Part shown: piece after piece, positions 1-11,980 of the stretch
How positions within the stretch are numbered: the stretch's first letter is position 1
Layout: the number at the start of each line of letters is the position of its first letter
From: Buxus sempervirens
Taxonomy: Eukaryota; Streptophyta; Magnoliopsida; Buxales; Buxaceae
DNA length: 64,000 nt
NCBI GenBank assembly: GCA_947561395.2
Contig: OX387185.1
Coordinates: forward strand, 42,790,602 to 42,854,601
Direction: 5' to 3'
Position numbers and translations under genes: made by a program
Notes under the pieces: generated by a model
The model's input: only the letters and a program-made list of their open reading frames with translations
What the model was told of the DNA's origin: nothing
The model's database searches: none

Positions 1-613
1 CCGCACACACAGGGCGGTTCAGACCAAATTAACCAAAACCGCACATATACTGCGGTCAGCACATTTTTGGTTGGTTTTGAGCCTTAACTGCACAGGCCAG
101 GCTTATTTACATGTAATATCGTTTAAGTAAATGTCCTCGTATTGTTTAATCTCCATTTACTTAAGATATTACATGTAAATAAGCAAACACCCCTCATTTG
201 AATTCATTAAAAATAGTTCCAGACCCAAATTCCAAGTGAATAAAAAGTCAACTTTCCAGTTTCAGGCTAAATTCCGGTTTTTCAGGTTCGGCAAAAAAAT
301 TCAACATGTTAATACCAAGGTATTTGTCAAGATTTAAAATCTCAAAAAATATTGCTAAAACCTGATTACCGGGAAAAATTATCTTCAAATCTTGCTTTAA
401 AAAATATTTCATTTTCTGGGGTCAAAAGTCAACAAAATTCAACCCGAAAAAGTTTGACTTTGCATAAAATATTGAATTTGGGCCTTTTCCTTTGCGGCTT
501 TGGATTCAAATGGGTTAAGGATCTCAAACCCAATGCTAAGAATTGAAAATTCCAATAAAATATTTCTCTCCTTTAAGATTTATCAAAAATCGTGCAATTT
601 TGGGGTGTCTACA
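1..613 (+). mobile_element. Right end of an LTR (Tat/Ogre-like), cut by the window edge
   Basis: Bases from about 102 to 613 match the right-hand part of the LTR at 5155-7912 (its 7381-7912) almost base for base, ending in the same GGGGTGTCTACA. Bases 1-100 diverge from that LTR, so the two copies belong to related subfamilies. No primer-binding site follows the terminal ACA, so this is a solo LTR or a left-truncated remnant. The 5' end lies outside the window, so target duplication cannot be checked. Assignment to the Tat/Ogre lineage rests on the sister copy and is an inference. Confidence 0.75.
102..183. repeat. Conserved inverted repeat (hairpin) inside the LTR
   Basis: Arm 102-133 starts CTTATTTACATGTAATATC and arm 154-183 is its reverse complement, apart from two extra bases in the left arm. 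The loop is about 20 bases. The same hairpin recurs in the sister LTR at 7381-7462. Confidence 0.85.
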
Positions 614-2775
614 GTGTGGCTATATCATCTTTTCTTTAGTTTTAATTAGTTATTTTAGCCAATCAATCACATCCTTGCAACTGACAAGTTTGTTTGTTTA
701 TTCTGAATCCTTGTTTTAATCTTCAAATTTCTTAAGTACGTACATCTACCTGTCAAAGAATCCATTTTGTCTAAACTCAGACACAAAAATCACAACCGTA
801 CTTTTATATCACCATGTTAATTAATACATTTTGAGATTAGTAGGCAACAACAGAAGCATCAATGATATATCCTCTTGGTTGGTTAATCTTCCAAATCAGT
901 ACTCTTGCATCTTTAGCCTTTTTGTTGGCTATAAGAAAAGTTTGATATATTAGACCAACTAGTAGAAATTTTGGTTTGCGTATAGTCTTTACTACCATAT
1001 TTTAAAAGGTAGTCCTACAAATGGAGTTGCCTATATCACAAGAACGTTTTCAGCTAAAGTATGCTTTTCAATACACATAAAATGTCCTATCTAGTCTCTT
1101 CTACTTCAATTTAAAAATCTCTCAAACCATAAAAGTTCTAGATCCTTTGCTTTTGAGTTTGGAAAATAACGCCTCTTTAGTGGCAATATCTAGGGTGCTA
1201 TGCTATCAGGGGGTAGATCTGCTCAAATTCTAGTATAGGTTGATTAAGAAATTCAATTTCATTAGTTGTAAGGAATTGGCTACAATCCATTTTCTTATTT
1301 AAAAAACAAAGTTTAATTAGATAATGCAAAAAAAAAAAAAAAAAATTTTTCGCGATACATTATATAAGAAAGGTAGAAAGACAGAGATACTCGTATATGC
1401 AATAATGAATTTAAAATTTGAAATTTAAACAAGAAGAATACCTCTTTTGTGAAGCCTAAAGCTTGAACTATTTTTGCAGCTTTTGCTTCAATCTCCAGAC
1501 TCCACTTTCCATCTTTAATGATTAAAAAATTTTAATAAATAAAATATTAATTGAAAACTAGATAATTGTGGGCTTGAATACTTTAGAATATAAGAGAGAT
1601 GAGAACTGAGAAGGTTGGTGTTTTAGAATGGGAAGGGTTAAGGATGTTTAGATGGATTTTTAAGTGGCTTTTTTTTTACCACTTTTACCCTCAAAATATG
1701 ACTCTTATTTAATGATTGTAAGATTTAGAATTATATTTTACATAACCCTACACATATACCTCCAACTAGTTGTTATATGCCTGTTAGGAGTAAAATGTAC
1801 CACCACCAAAAAAAAAGGGCAGAAAAAAACTACTTTTTTGAAAGATGGTGTGCCATGCCATATCCAAACAGCCCAGCATTGCGCGGCTACATTGGTTGGG
1901 CCGCGCTGTGCCTTAGCGGCCCCCGTCCCGTTTAATATCCCTACTTATTCAAGAACCAAACGCATCTCTTGCTCCAAATTGATACTGACGTTCTAACATT
2001 TTCCTTTACTTTATTCTAATTTTAATGTTATACGGATTCTTCAAACAAGACTGCAGCAGCTAAAAATTCCTGTAATCATACTTGTTCCAAAAACAAACAA
2101 AGAAACCAAAAGAATCTCATCGTTGAACATGGATGGCATTATCAGTCTGGGAATAATTGTTAGATTAGAAGAGATGCCACCATCTCGGAGTTTCTTGATC
2201 TTGTGGGTTTAGTGAGTGGAGCTGTTGGCCTTACCTTTCTTGGTGGTACTCTTTGCGTTTCTCTGGCTTCTCTTTTAGTCCATCTCAGTCAATAGAATTC
2301 TTTGCTACAGATTTAAGAATGAAGAGAATTCTTATTCTTCCACCAAAAAATAAAAACTGCATGCAGAGAAATATATCTCTATGTGTAAATTCTTGTCTGG
2401 CTCAAAGGTCCAGGAATCTATAATCCTTGCTTGGTTAATCTTTCAAGTCATAACTCATGCTTGTGTCAACTGATTAATTGTTAGAACTTGCAAATTGTAA
2501 TTCACATTGCCTTGCTTTGTTTCCCCTTCATTTGGAGAATTCAACTTCTGTTAATTAAGAACCTGTTAAGAGCCATTCAATTCATTCAACATACTGAAAA
2601 AGAGGAAAGAGCTTATTAAGAACACCACATCGATCTTTAATATATATAAAACTATATATCATTAACGTAGATAGAGGCTAGTACCCCCATGACAGAGGTA
2701 GCTAATCACACCAAAAACTTCATAGCATCCCTAGATATTAAACAAACAACAACCACACATGACTTCAATTCTCAT
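614..2775. other. Intergenic DNA, no gene seen
   Basis: AT-rich DNA with a poly-A tract near 1327-1345 and no convincing coding frame. A 110-codon frame at 1664-1996 has no recognisable composition. Bases about 2120-2360 are a diverged copy of about 9220-9450; shared phrases include a TTGTGGGTTTAGT core and a GTTGGCCTTACCTT core. This places the segment inside the duplication that made the two glycine-rich genes. Confidence 0.6.
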
Positions 2776-3027
2776 CTACTCCCTGCCCTTTTCATTGCTA
2801 TGCAACCCTGAGAAGTAACCTTTTGGGTTATTCTCAAACTCGGACCTTTTGATGTAGCCCTCAGCCCCTGGTTTCTTCATCATATCATCACAGCCTCCAC
2901 CTTTCGCAGCGCCTCCAACCAGTTTCGCAGCGCCTCCAACCCCACCACCAGTTTTGCCGCACCCAGAATCAACTTTGCCTCCGCCGCCTTCACCTTTGCT
3001 AGCACCACCACCTGATTTGCCATCCAT
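2776..3027 (-). CDS. Small glycine-rich protein, copy 1
   Basis: Single-exon frame of 83 residues. The first half is Gly/Lys/Ser-rich low-complexity sequence. The C-terminus carries a conserved-looking block, DDMMKKPGAEGY, then SEFENNPKGYFSGLH. The paralogue at 11981-12268 repeats this block with few changes (DDMMKAPGGEGY, SEFESNPQGYFSGLH). Conservation of the C-terminal block against a drifting glycine tract supports a real protein. A TATA box lies about 85 bases upstream of the ATG. Similar short glycine-rich proteins of unknown function are known in dicots. There is no signal peptide or membrane segment, and no function is assigned. Confidence 0.75.
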   Translation of the reverse strand: MDGKSGGGASKGEGGGGKVDSGCGKTGGGVGGAAKLVGGAAKGGGCDDMMKKPGAEGYIKRSEFENNPKGYFSGLHSNEKGRE

Positions 3028-3107
3028 GCTTTTCGATCAAACTTCAGAGAAAGCTAATCCTGTCAGAGTTGGGAACTGGGACACAAAGGGCCGTAAGTTT
3101 GGTTCCT

Positions 3108-3115
3108 TATTTATA
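3108..3115 (-). promoter_or_regulatory. TATA box of glycine-rich gene copy 1
   Basis: The minus strand reads CCTCTATAAATAAGG, with TATAAATA about 81-88 bases upstream of the ATG at 3027. The paralogue has CTCTATAAAAC at the same distance. Confidence 0.65.
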
Positions 3116-3360
3116 GAGGGGGATATTAGCCATTCTCATTGAATGCTGTGAACCTATTCGATGTTAAACCATCAATTCATGCATGGTTACAATGCATGCA
3201 TGAGCTGAATGAACCCTTCATTTGCCAGTCTTCGATTCTTGAAAACATACAAGACTTCAAGTATATTTATGTCACACTGACGATTAAGGTCATTGATCCT
3301 TGGAAATATATCCGCTCTCTGGCTTTAATTAGGACTCTTGGGAAGGATTTCAGGATTTGA
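3116..3360 (-). promoter_or_regulatory. Conserved upstream region shared by the two glycine-rich genes
   Basis: From the TATA box outward this segment matches 12358-12636 over about 250 bases, including GATATTAGCC, TTCATGCAT and AAGACTTCAAGTATATTTAT. It is the duplicated promoter region of the gene pair. Frames predicted across it on the plus strand are not supported. Confidence 0.6.
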
Positions 3361-3490
3361 ATTCCAGATTTATGAGCCTTCAAGCACAGTTTCATTGATC
3401 CTTGGAAATATATCCGCTCTTTGGCTTTAGGACTCTTGGGAAGGATTTCAGGATTTGAATTCCAGATTTATGAGCCTTCAAGCACCGTTT
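3291..3490. repeat. Local tandem duplication, about 100-bp unit, two copies
   Basis: A block beginning CATTGATCCTTGGAAATATA at 3291 recurs at 3393, with 102-base spacing, and runs to 3490. The copies differ by a short AATT-type indel and a few substitutions. The paralogous region at 12560-12640 has only one copy, so this is a later local event. Confidence 0.9.
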
Positions 3491-4029
3491 GAAACAGAAT
3501 TGGTGAACTCACCCAAAAAGAAATGAGCCTGTAGATAAAAACTACGTCTATTATGACAGCTGCGGCTCATGCTCAAAACAAGACTTCCATATACATTTGT
3601 GGTCACTCAAAAATCAAAATAGCCTCCATTGTAAGCCCTAGTTAGTAATAACTTGACGGTTTTGAGGAGTATCTTTGGCTGTGAAGCTCTGATCATCTCC
3701 AATTACAAGAATTTCAATTCTATTATGAATATCGGAATTAGAATTAGAATTCTTAATTCTGATTCCAATTCATTGACCAAATCAGAGCCTAATGAGCGAA
3801 TAAAACACATCTAATTAACCGAATAATTTATTAGTAAAATAACAGGAAATTAACAACAACTAAAATTACTAGTGCCATGTAAATCTCTATTTGTTTAATT
3901 TTCTTTTTCTTTTTCTTTTTTTCTGATAAAATGAGCATTAAGAAAAGTACTTAGTTTGAAAATTATAATAAAAGCCTTGGAGTACTACTACTAATAAAAG
4001 CCTTGTGTATGATCAGAGCATAAAACTTA
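3491..4029. other. Intergenic DNA, nothing recognised
   Basis: AT-rich with short simple tracts near 3740-3770 and 3900-3925. No coding frame, RNA gene or repeat with boundaries was found. Confidence 0.5.
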
Positions 4030-4452
4030 CGGTATTCATTGCTTGAAAAATAGCCTTATAAAGTTCTATTCGTTATCAAAGCTTTTCATCTCCCCATTAA
4101 TGATTAAGCCGCGCGAACCGAATCTTCTATGTTATGTGTTTGCAAAACATATTTTTCTCGTGTTCATCTTAAATTATATGATACTTCGTTACACTTTTTT
4201 AAATTATATGTGTTTACAAGTGTTCCATTGCTTCGTGCGGGTTTGTTTTGGAAAACGAGTTGCTGCATCTTTGTTTGACTCAAATTCTATACTAAATTTC
4301 TTATAAAAGTTACTGTTACTTATCAAAATAAATACAATTCTAATTATATCTTTATGAAAATTTTGATATCAGTCAATACAAGAATGACTAAAACCATAGA
4401 TGCAAAAAATAGAGCTTCAGTTCCTATAGATGCAAAATTTTGGGCAAACTAT
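4030..4452. repeat. Dispersed duplicated segment, other copies at 16760-17000 and in part at 8280-8345 and 10022-10075
   Basis: Bases about 4215-4450 match 16760-17000 nearly continuously, including TTGGAAAACGAGTTGCTGCAT and the run up to GGGCAAACTAT. Bases 4060-4120 match 8285-8345, and 4150-4200 match 10022-10075. The short frame at 4043-4306 lies within this repeat and is not a supported gene. Confidence 0.8.
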
Positions 4453-4880
4453 GGCTCCGTTTGGTAACGTTTTTACTTTCTTGCTTTCAAAAGCAAAAAA
4501 GCAAAAAATTACTTTTCTGCTTTTCAAAAGATCTTTTGTTGAAGCAAAGCTGTTTGGTAAACTTTTGTTTTGCTGCTAAGAAGCAAAAAAACATGTTTGG
4601 TAACTACAGTAGTATATAAATTGCTTTTATGCTATCATATAAAACTACTATAAACAGCTGATGCATACTACTTAAAATTATATTTGACGTATATTGTAAC
4701 GGGTTGAGCAATAATCAGATTGGTTCAATTGTAATTTGTTTATTGGTGGGTTGGCAAAACCCAAAACCAAACCCAACTCGCCAATAATCGGGTTCAACCC
4801 ACCAACTCGATTAAAATTTTTTATTTTTTAATTATAAAAAATACACCAATAGAAATATAACATGAATTAATTATACAATT

Positions 4881-5125
4881 TAGGGTCAAACGGGTCATTA
4901 TCAGGTTAAACGGATTATTATCGAGTTAAATGGGCCATTACTAAGTTAAACGGGTCATTATCGGGTTAAACAGATCATTATTGGGTTAAGCGGGTCATTA
5001 TTGGGTAAAACGAGTCAATATCAGGTTAAATGGGCCATTATCGTGTAAAACGCGTCATTATCGGGTTAAACGGGCCATTCTCGGGTTAAACGGGTCATTA
5101 TCGGGTTAAAACGGATCATTATCGG
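4881..5125 (+). repeat. 20-bp minisatellite, about 12 copies
   Basis: Degenerate tandem copies of GGGTTAAACGGGTCATTATC fill this interval with single-base variation between copies. It ends just before the target duplication of the solo LTR. Confidence 0.9.
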
Positions 5126-5154
5126 TCTAGATTCGAGTTGACCCGAATACTAAT

Positions 5155-7912
5155 TGTGAGACATGGGAAAAAATCACCGGAGTGATCATCCCTCCGTCAA
5201 CACACGGGCTCAGCGCAAAAATTGGGAGAGTCGCCACCATTCATGATTTTGGGGTGAGAATAGACACCAAAGAGTTCAAGACAAGCAAAAATAGCCAAAA
5301 GACAAATTCTAGGGTAAAAATAACCCTACTTGAAAATAAAATCCAGAGATGGGTAAGGGGATTAGATTATGAACGGGGGAAGGTGTTAGGCACCCCCATT
5401 CATCCACACGAAGTGGTTGCCAAGTGTACGTTCATGCTAAAAAGAAAATAAGAAGCTTGCTAAAAATCATGAAAAAGCCTTGAAGAAGGAACAATGTATG
5501 ATATTTTCACATGAAGATCTAAATGGATTTTAAATCATCTCTTATGTCAATATCACTTCTGGAATATCTCAAAAGATGGAAATCAAAGCAAAAGTGGCAA
5601 AAACCAAGTTGAGGCAAATCCGGGAATTTTGGTAAAAAGTAAGATCCTTTGTCTTGAAATCATTCAAATCCAATTTCAAATTGATTCAAACCAACTCTAT
5701 TTGAAAGATTATGATAAATAAGGAACTCATGCAAAATCTCAAGTTAATCTGATAAAAATCCTAAGAGTTATGCTCCTTTGAAGTTGCTGCTGGGGATTTT
5801 TAAAAGTGATAAGTGGGCAACTTTGAAAAATTGTCTAGAAAAATCCACAACATAAAAATCCACGAAATTTGGTGTGATTGAAGTCTGTATGGCCATCTTT
5901 CAACAGACACTAGCCTCATACAAAAATCCCTTCGGACGTGCCTTGGGTGGTCTCCCGAACAGGCCCCGAAGATCACAGATTTACCCAGAAAAATGCAAAT
6001 GAGCAGTTCTGAGTAAATCGGCTACCAATAATTCAAATGGAATTCAAAAATCATGAAACCAACTGGATTTGAAAATATACTCATAAAGGAGTACTCAGAA
6101 ACAAAAATCACTCGAATCGGACTTAAAACGAACACATGGCGGTCCGTCGAAGTGACAAGTTCTGTACTTGGACCTGAACTGTCCACTCAACTTCGACAGA
6201 GAGGTGTCAAAAATCGGCTAGATAGAAAATCATGAAATTTGGTGGACATAAACTAGACAGCCTCACCTTTCCCATGGTTCTGGAATCGCCCCAAAATTCA
6301 TCCGGATGATAAAGTTACGGACGTCCAAAGTAAGGGTACAGGTGCTGTCAAGCTAAGCCATTTTTGAGTAAAAACCAAATCCGAAAATTGATAAAAAATG
6401 AAATTCGTGTAAGATGAACACAAATACTTCAAAATCATCCGAAAGGCATTCCAGAATTGATTGAGGCCATTTATTTGAGATTTATCACAATAAATGCAAT
6501 AAACCCCAAATATGAGCCTATCCCGCCAAAATAGTGATATGTGTGCAAAAGTGAAAAAAACCTAGCAAGATCCATACACATGCATATAGATTCAATAAAA
6601 TAGGTTCTAGCATAGCCTAGGGTTCCGTTCCATTATCGTTTCCCTCTGTTCTCTTTAAGATAATCAAGGGTACTTTGAATATGGAACGGTTTACAATCAA
6701 TCAAAAAGGCCTTACGCTACATAGGTTCTAGCACTAGGGTCAATCCCCAGTCTCGTTTCTCCTAGATCCGCCTTCACGTTTTACGGCTAGGGGAGTCTTG
6801 AGATACTTTGAGCCGGGGAAGGATTTCCACACATACAAACAAGGCTTTACACTACAGAAAGGTAGAAGAAGAGATCTAGATCTAGGAATGTAAAGACAGA
6901 AAATAAAAAGAAAAGTTGAGGCTTACCTGAGTGCTAGAGGCGATTCCACAGCGGTTTTCTTCTTCTCTTGGAGTTCTTCTTTGCGAGAATTCAAAACAAG
7001 AGTTGTGTGCCATTTGCTCAAGGAGGAGGCTCCTATTTATAGGCAAAGGCTAAGGTCATTGGTAGACACAACTTAATGTCTAGAACCCCTCCAACCTTAA
7101 CCCTAAGGTCATTTCCGAGATTTCCCCTCATTTAATGAGGGATATGATGGTAAAAGTGAAAAGCTCTCGGAAAACCCTAATTTTGAGCAAAACTTGCGTA
7201 TCCGGTATATCAGGCCGGATACACAAGGGCCTTAAGGTATCCGGTATATAATACCGGATACACTAAGCACTGCTTGTATCCGGTACTTGTCACCGGATCC
7301 AAAGAAATGTACTTGTATCCGGCCTGAGTTGCCGGATACAAGGAAAAAAGCCTTTTTTCCAAATTTTAACACAGGCAATACTTATTTACATGTAATATCG
7401 TTTAAGTAAATGTCCTCGTATTTTTTTAATCTCCATTTACTTAAGATATTACATGTAAATAAGCAAACACCCCCCCATTTGAATCCATTAAAAATAGTTC
7501 CAGACCCAAATTCCCAGTGAATAAAAAGTCAACTTTCCAGTTCTAGGCAAAATTCCGATTTTTCAGGTCTGGAAAAAAAGGTTCAATATGTTAAAACCAA
7601 GGTATTCGCCAAGATTTAAAATCTCAAAAAATTCTTTTATGCAATAACATGGCTAAAAACCTGATTACCGGGAAAAATTATCTTGAAATCTGGCTTTAAA
7701 AAATATTTCATTTTCTGGGGTCAAAAGTCAACAAAATTCAACCGGAAAAAGTTTGACTTTGCCCAAAAGATTGAATTCGGGCCTTTTCCTTTACGGCTTT
7801 GGATTCAAATGGGTTAAGTATCTCAAACTCAATGCAAAGAATTGAAAATTCCAATAAAATATTTCTCTCCTTCAAGATTTATCAAAAATCGTGCAATTTT
7901 GGGGTGTCTACA
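5155..7912 (+). mobile_element. Solo LTR, 2.76 kb, probably Ty3/gypsy Tat/Ogre lineage
   Basis: The sequence starts TGTGAGACATGG and ends GGTGTCTACA (TG...CA). It is flanked by a perfect 5-bp duplication CTAAT at 5150-5154 and 7913-7917. No internal retroelement domains lie beside it, so it is a solo LTR left by recombination between LTRs. The motifs GAGAGTCGCCACC near 5226 and GGTGTTAGGCACCCC near 5382 are, from memory, typical of long dicot Tat/Ogre LTRs. Bases 7190-7345 hold several copies of a GTATCCGG...CCGGATAC inverted motif. The frames at 5182-5451 and 6053-6235 lie inside the LTR and are not genes. Confidence 0.88.
7381..7462. repeat. Conserved hairpin inside the solo LTR
   Basis: The arms at 7381-7412 and 7433-7462 are identical to the arms at 102-133 and 154-183. 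Only the loop differs. Confidence 0.85.
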
Positions 7913-8237
7913 CTAATAGGTTACTAAATCCCCCACCCGAAGTCGCAACTATTACACAGGTCAACCCGAACCCGTTTATTCAGATTGGATTGGACATGAT
8001 GGGTCAATTTTTTTCCCGTTTAGTTTTGTGTCGAGGGTTTTAGAAGCAAGAAAGCAAATTTATGGTTAAAGTGAGAAGCAACATTTCTATGCTTCTCTTG
8101 AAAAGCAATGAAATTGCTTTTTTGCTTCTTATAAATTGCTTTATGTGTGCATAACCACACAGCACTTTTGTTTTCGAAAGCAATTTTTTGCTTTCAAAAG
8201 CAAAAAAACACTTCTGAAAAGCATTACCAAACGGTAC

Positions 8238-9219
8238 ATATATAAGGTTAAGCTCTACCGAACAATCCACAAAAACTAGAGCTTCGGTTCTTATTCGTTA
8301 GCGAAGCTTTTCATCTCCCCATTAACCATTAAGCCAAACTGAATCTTTTATATTTGTTAGTTTTATATTATTTACGTTGGTATTATCCGTGAACAAAAGA
8401 AGGTTAATATTGTCAATTCAAAATCAAATTAGTTATATCCTATTTTTTTCTCCTTTAAGAGATATCCTTCTTATCTCTTTTTGAAAAGGAATTAAAAAGG
8501 GGAGAAAAATCTGGAGATCTAGAGAGATTGGTAAAGATTTTTGGGTCTTTATTTTAAAGAAGAAAAGGATCTCTCATGTGATGGTTTTGTTGAGGATCAA
8601 TCGTCCAGATCTGTGAACCATTATTGTTTGTTTTCTTGTAACCTGAGAAATCCATCAGAGTTCTATTGGAGGTTACATCGCTGGAGTTCTAGTTGCTGAA
8701 CAAGGTTTCTTCATTTCCACAAGAAAGGATCCAGAAGTTCTAGAATTGCTAAAGCTTGCTAATCTGAAGAGGTTCTTTAGTGTAATCCATGGTGTCAGAG
8801 TCACCAAGAGTTCTTGTCTGGTCTGAACCATTGGTTGTAAGTTCTTCCTTTTTATAGTGGATGTTTTGGGCGGTGCCTATAGCTCGAAGGGTTTTTACTT
8901 TGAAGAGTTCTCCAAGAGTTTTTCCCGTCGTTAACAAAATTGATGTGTTTAAGCTTTAAACTATTTGCTAGTTATTTTGTTCACAGTATTCATCTAGATC
9001 TCTTTTCGACATTTGGTCGAAACACAAAATTCTTCAAATACACCTATTCAACCCCCTTTCTAGGTGTTTATAGGGTCTAAACATTTCTTTTAATATTATT
9101 TCTTGCTCTGCTCTATTCTTCGTTTCCTTTGCCATCTATTTTTTTCCCCACAACTGCAAATTTAAGCGTCAACAAAGGAAATTAGGATGAATGAGAGATT
9201 TAGAGAGGTTTTGCACACA
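8238..9219. mobile_element. Repeat-derived DNA, candidate degraded Copia LTR (right end near 9083)
   Basis: Bases 8240-8345 continue the duplicated segment interrupted by the insertion at 4453-8237. From about 8355 (TGTTAG) the sequence looks like a long untranslated LTR, ending with CACCTATTCAACCCC then CTTTCTAGG and GGTCTAAACA near 9045-9083. That is the style of Copia LTR right ends as I remember it. No primer-binding site or target duplication was found, so boundaries are tentative. The short minus-strand frame at 8749-8937 is not supported. Confidence 0.3.
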
Positions 9220-9450
9220 GGTGAAGATGGTTGGTATTATCAATATATGGGTATAATTGTAAACGTAGAAGAGATGTCAACATCTAACAGTTCTTTCATG
9301 TTGTGGGTTTAGTTTGTGGAACTATTGTTGGCCTTACCTTAATAGTGGGTACTCTTTGGCCTTTTCTAATTAACTTCCCTTTTAGTTAATCTGACACAAT
9401 AGATGGGATTATTAGAAATGAAAGAATGAAGACAATTATTCTCCCGCCAA

Positions 9451-11980
9451 AAATAAAAAATAAAAAATAATTGGAGATAAAGCAACAACAACAACACCAC
9501 CACCTCCCTTCCCCTCTTACAGAACACCATTACTACTAAAAGCTTAAGCTAATAGTAGAGATGAACTTTATATATTTAATTATATTCCTCACTCCCCTAA
9601 CTTGTGGTTCCAACTCGATCAAACCCATTTTAGGGACTTGGAAAAAAAATTTTCAACGGGTGGAGTGGAGGTTTGAACCCAGGACCTCGGCACTAGCCTA
9701 AGGCTCTGATACCATACAAATCCTCTTTTTTCTGATCTAGCTGTTGAAGGCATGAAAGGAAAAGTATCTTTTATTTATGAAAAAAATTATATCCATTTTA
9801 TACAATTTTCACTAATTATATATAAATAAAGATAAAAAAAAGAAGACTACTGATTTAGAAAGTAAGTGAATTAATTATGAATGTCAATATTATAAATTTC
9901 CTTATCTTAAATAATATATTTATTTTTTACTAAGAGGATATTTGTTAATTAAATAATAAATAAGTATAACAATAAAAGAAACTAAGGGATTATTTATATT
10001 ATTGACTAACAAAGTGGGACGAAAATTTTTCTCTTGTTCATCTTAATTTATATGATACTTCGTTACACTTTTTTATAACTCTATACAACGTTTTATTTAT
10101 GTTAACTTTTAGTAATAAAAAAAAAAAATCTATCCTTCTTGGAGTACTTAGAGCAAATTTTTTATTGATTGTGGGTTAAGGAATTCCTTTCAATCTATAA
10201 CTCATTTAGAAGGGCGCTTTGGTTCAATAATTAAAGGTGTCTTCCATGTTCAAATCCCTTAACCAACAATTAATGCTTGGATATAAATTTTATTGGCAAG
10301 AAACTTTTGGAAGAGATAAAGAAGAGAGAAAAATTCCACTATACAGATTTAATTTGCTAAAGACGACAAGAAAATTTGTGAACGTAAAATAATTATATGA
10401 CAAAAGAGCCAATTTGCTTTCACTTATCTCTTTGATAGAAGGTGAAAGAAGTTACTTGTATGTACTACCATCAACATTTGTTTACAAATCCATCTTCAAC
10501 GAGATACCAAAAATTTTGTAGTAAAATATGACAAAAGGAAAGGGAAGAGAACAAACCCCCAACAACAAGAAGCCACAGCAGGATAAAGGCAGCCAAAGAT
10601 TGACGCTGGTCATACTCCATCGAGCGATCGAGTGAGCAAGTGAGAAAATGAAGAAAGAGGGGCTTTTTGGTCAGAGCTTCACAGATTGACGCTGGTCCTA
10701 TTTGGGGCATGAGCAATGCACTGAATCAAGTTTAAGTTTATATACAAGAGTTAGGCTGTGTTTGGATTATACCTAAACACAATACTCCAATAAAAAGGAT
10801 TTTCCCTAAACCATATGATTCAATTAAGACTGATAAAAGTGAGGAGGAAGCAGAAAAAAAAAATGAAAAAAGAAAGAGGGGCTTTTTGGTCTTTTATTAG
10901 TATTTATATTCTTTTCCTAATCTTTTACATATGATAGTATCTCAAAGGTTGTCTTGGAATGCTAAAGTACGAATTTTGATTGGTTCAGATAAATGACAAT
11001 TGGTGAGTGGGCATGTACTGAATCATGAGTTCTGTTTATATAAAGGCATGAAATCAGGCTGGTGAGGGTTTTGTTATTAGAAAACACTCCATTCGGTTGA
11101 GAGCTCAAGAGGAAGAAGCTCTGAGAGAAAGAGAATAAGAGAAAAGGAGATATAAGTATATATCTCTGCTGAAAATTAGGAGGATTTCATAGCTCTGCTG
11201 AAAATAATTATTTTTTTCATCCTGCTATGAAAAAAATTATTTTATATTCTATTTATATATAAGTATATAAACATGGCCTTAAAATAAATTTAAACGTGTA
11301 CTAAAAATAGTTTTTAAGAAAAAAAACTTTTCTTTACAAGAAGTATAAAAACAACAAAATGTTTAATCCATGACTTTATAACAATATATGAGACACTCAG
11401 AATTTTTAAAACAAAAAGAAAATAAAAAATTACTTTTTGATGTACAAAATTAAAAATAAATTGCTAAAAAAAACACAAACTATAAAATCATGCTCAACGT
11501 GCAAGTGGTTGACCAAATAAAGTCAATTAATTCGTTCCCTTGTGACTCCAGTCTCATCCCTTCTTTCTAGATATTCTTGTCACCAGAATTGCTATTTTAC
11601 CTTCACTAGATGTTTGATGGTATCTTTTCCAAATTATCAATTGTTAGAACTTGTAACTTTGTTTGGGTTGCTTGTTTAAAGGGTTCTGTTTCCCTTTCAC
11701 TTGGAGAATCAAGTTACAGAGTTAACAAATTCAAAATTGTATATTAAGATGTACCAGGATTGTCACTAATCTATCATCAGTAACCATTCAAAATAATTAA
11801 AAAGAGAGGGGAAGAGCGAAGAACACCATATCTTTAATATTGAAGTATCATAGCTATAGATAAAGGGTACCCCATCACAGCCAAAAGGTTGCTAGTACAT
11901 AGAAACTTTGCAGAGTCGCTAAATTAGAAGCAAAAAACACAAGCCTGATAACAAACCCAGAAAACGACTCATATTCTCAT
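9451..11980. other. Intergenic repeat-rich DNA between the glycine-rich paralogues
   Basis: Contains a candidate SINE (9560-9720), a piece of the dispersed segment (10022-10075), two copies of a phrase with GAGGGGCTTTTTGGTC near 10655 and 10875, and a plausible plus-strand TATA (TTTATATAAAG near 11037) followed by purine-rich DNA. No coding frame after it is convincing. The minus-strand frame at 10471-10716 has no recognisable composition. Confidence 0.5.
9560..9722 (-). mobile_element. Candidate tRNA-derived SINE remnant
   Basis: The minus strand begins TATGGTATCAGAGCC, then has GGTCCTGGGTTCAAACC about 30 bases later. These resemble the A and B boxes of a pol III promoter in a tRNA-derived element. 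The remainder is a short unique tail. No poly-A or target duplication was identified. Confidence 0.35.

Larger units (their letters stand above)
4453..8237. mobile_element. Inverted-repeat (foldback/MITE-like) DNA element split by a solo LTR
   Basis: The left end reads GGCTCCGTTTGGTAACG. The reverse complement of the right end reads GTACCGTTTGGTAATGC. Both sides continue into long stretches of AGCAAAA/TTTTGCT repeats at 4480-4590 and 8040-8220, which can pair. The copy at 16760-17030 reads straight through the insertion point (GCAAACTATATAAGG), giving an empty site. The TIR style resembles plant hAT or Harbinger MITEs, but no clean target duplication is visible, so the superfamily is open. 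No transposase is encoded. The 20-bp minisatellite and the solo LTR lie inside it. Confidence 0.65.

Noticed and set aside
1664-1996. 110-codon plus-strand frame
   Set aside because: No domain, repeats or splice context; composition like non-coding DNA.
8749-9083. Copia element with defined ends
   Set aside because: The right end looks LTR-like but no matching left end, target duplication or coding domain was found; reported only as a low-confidence remnant.
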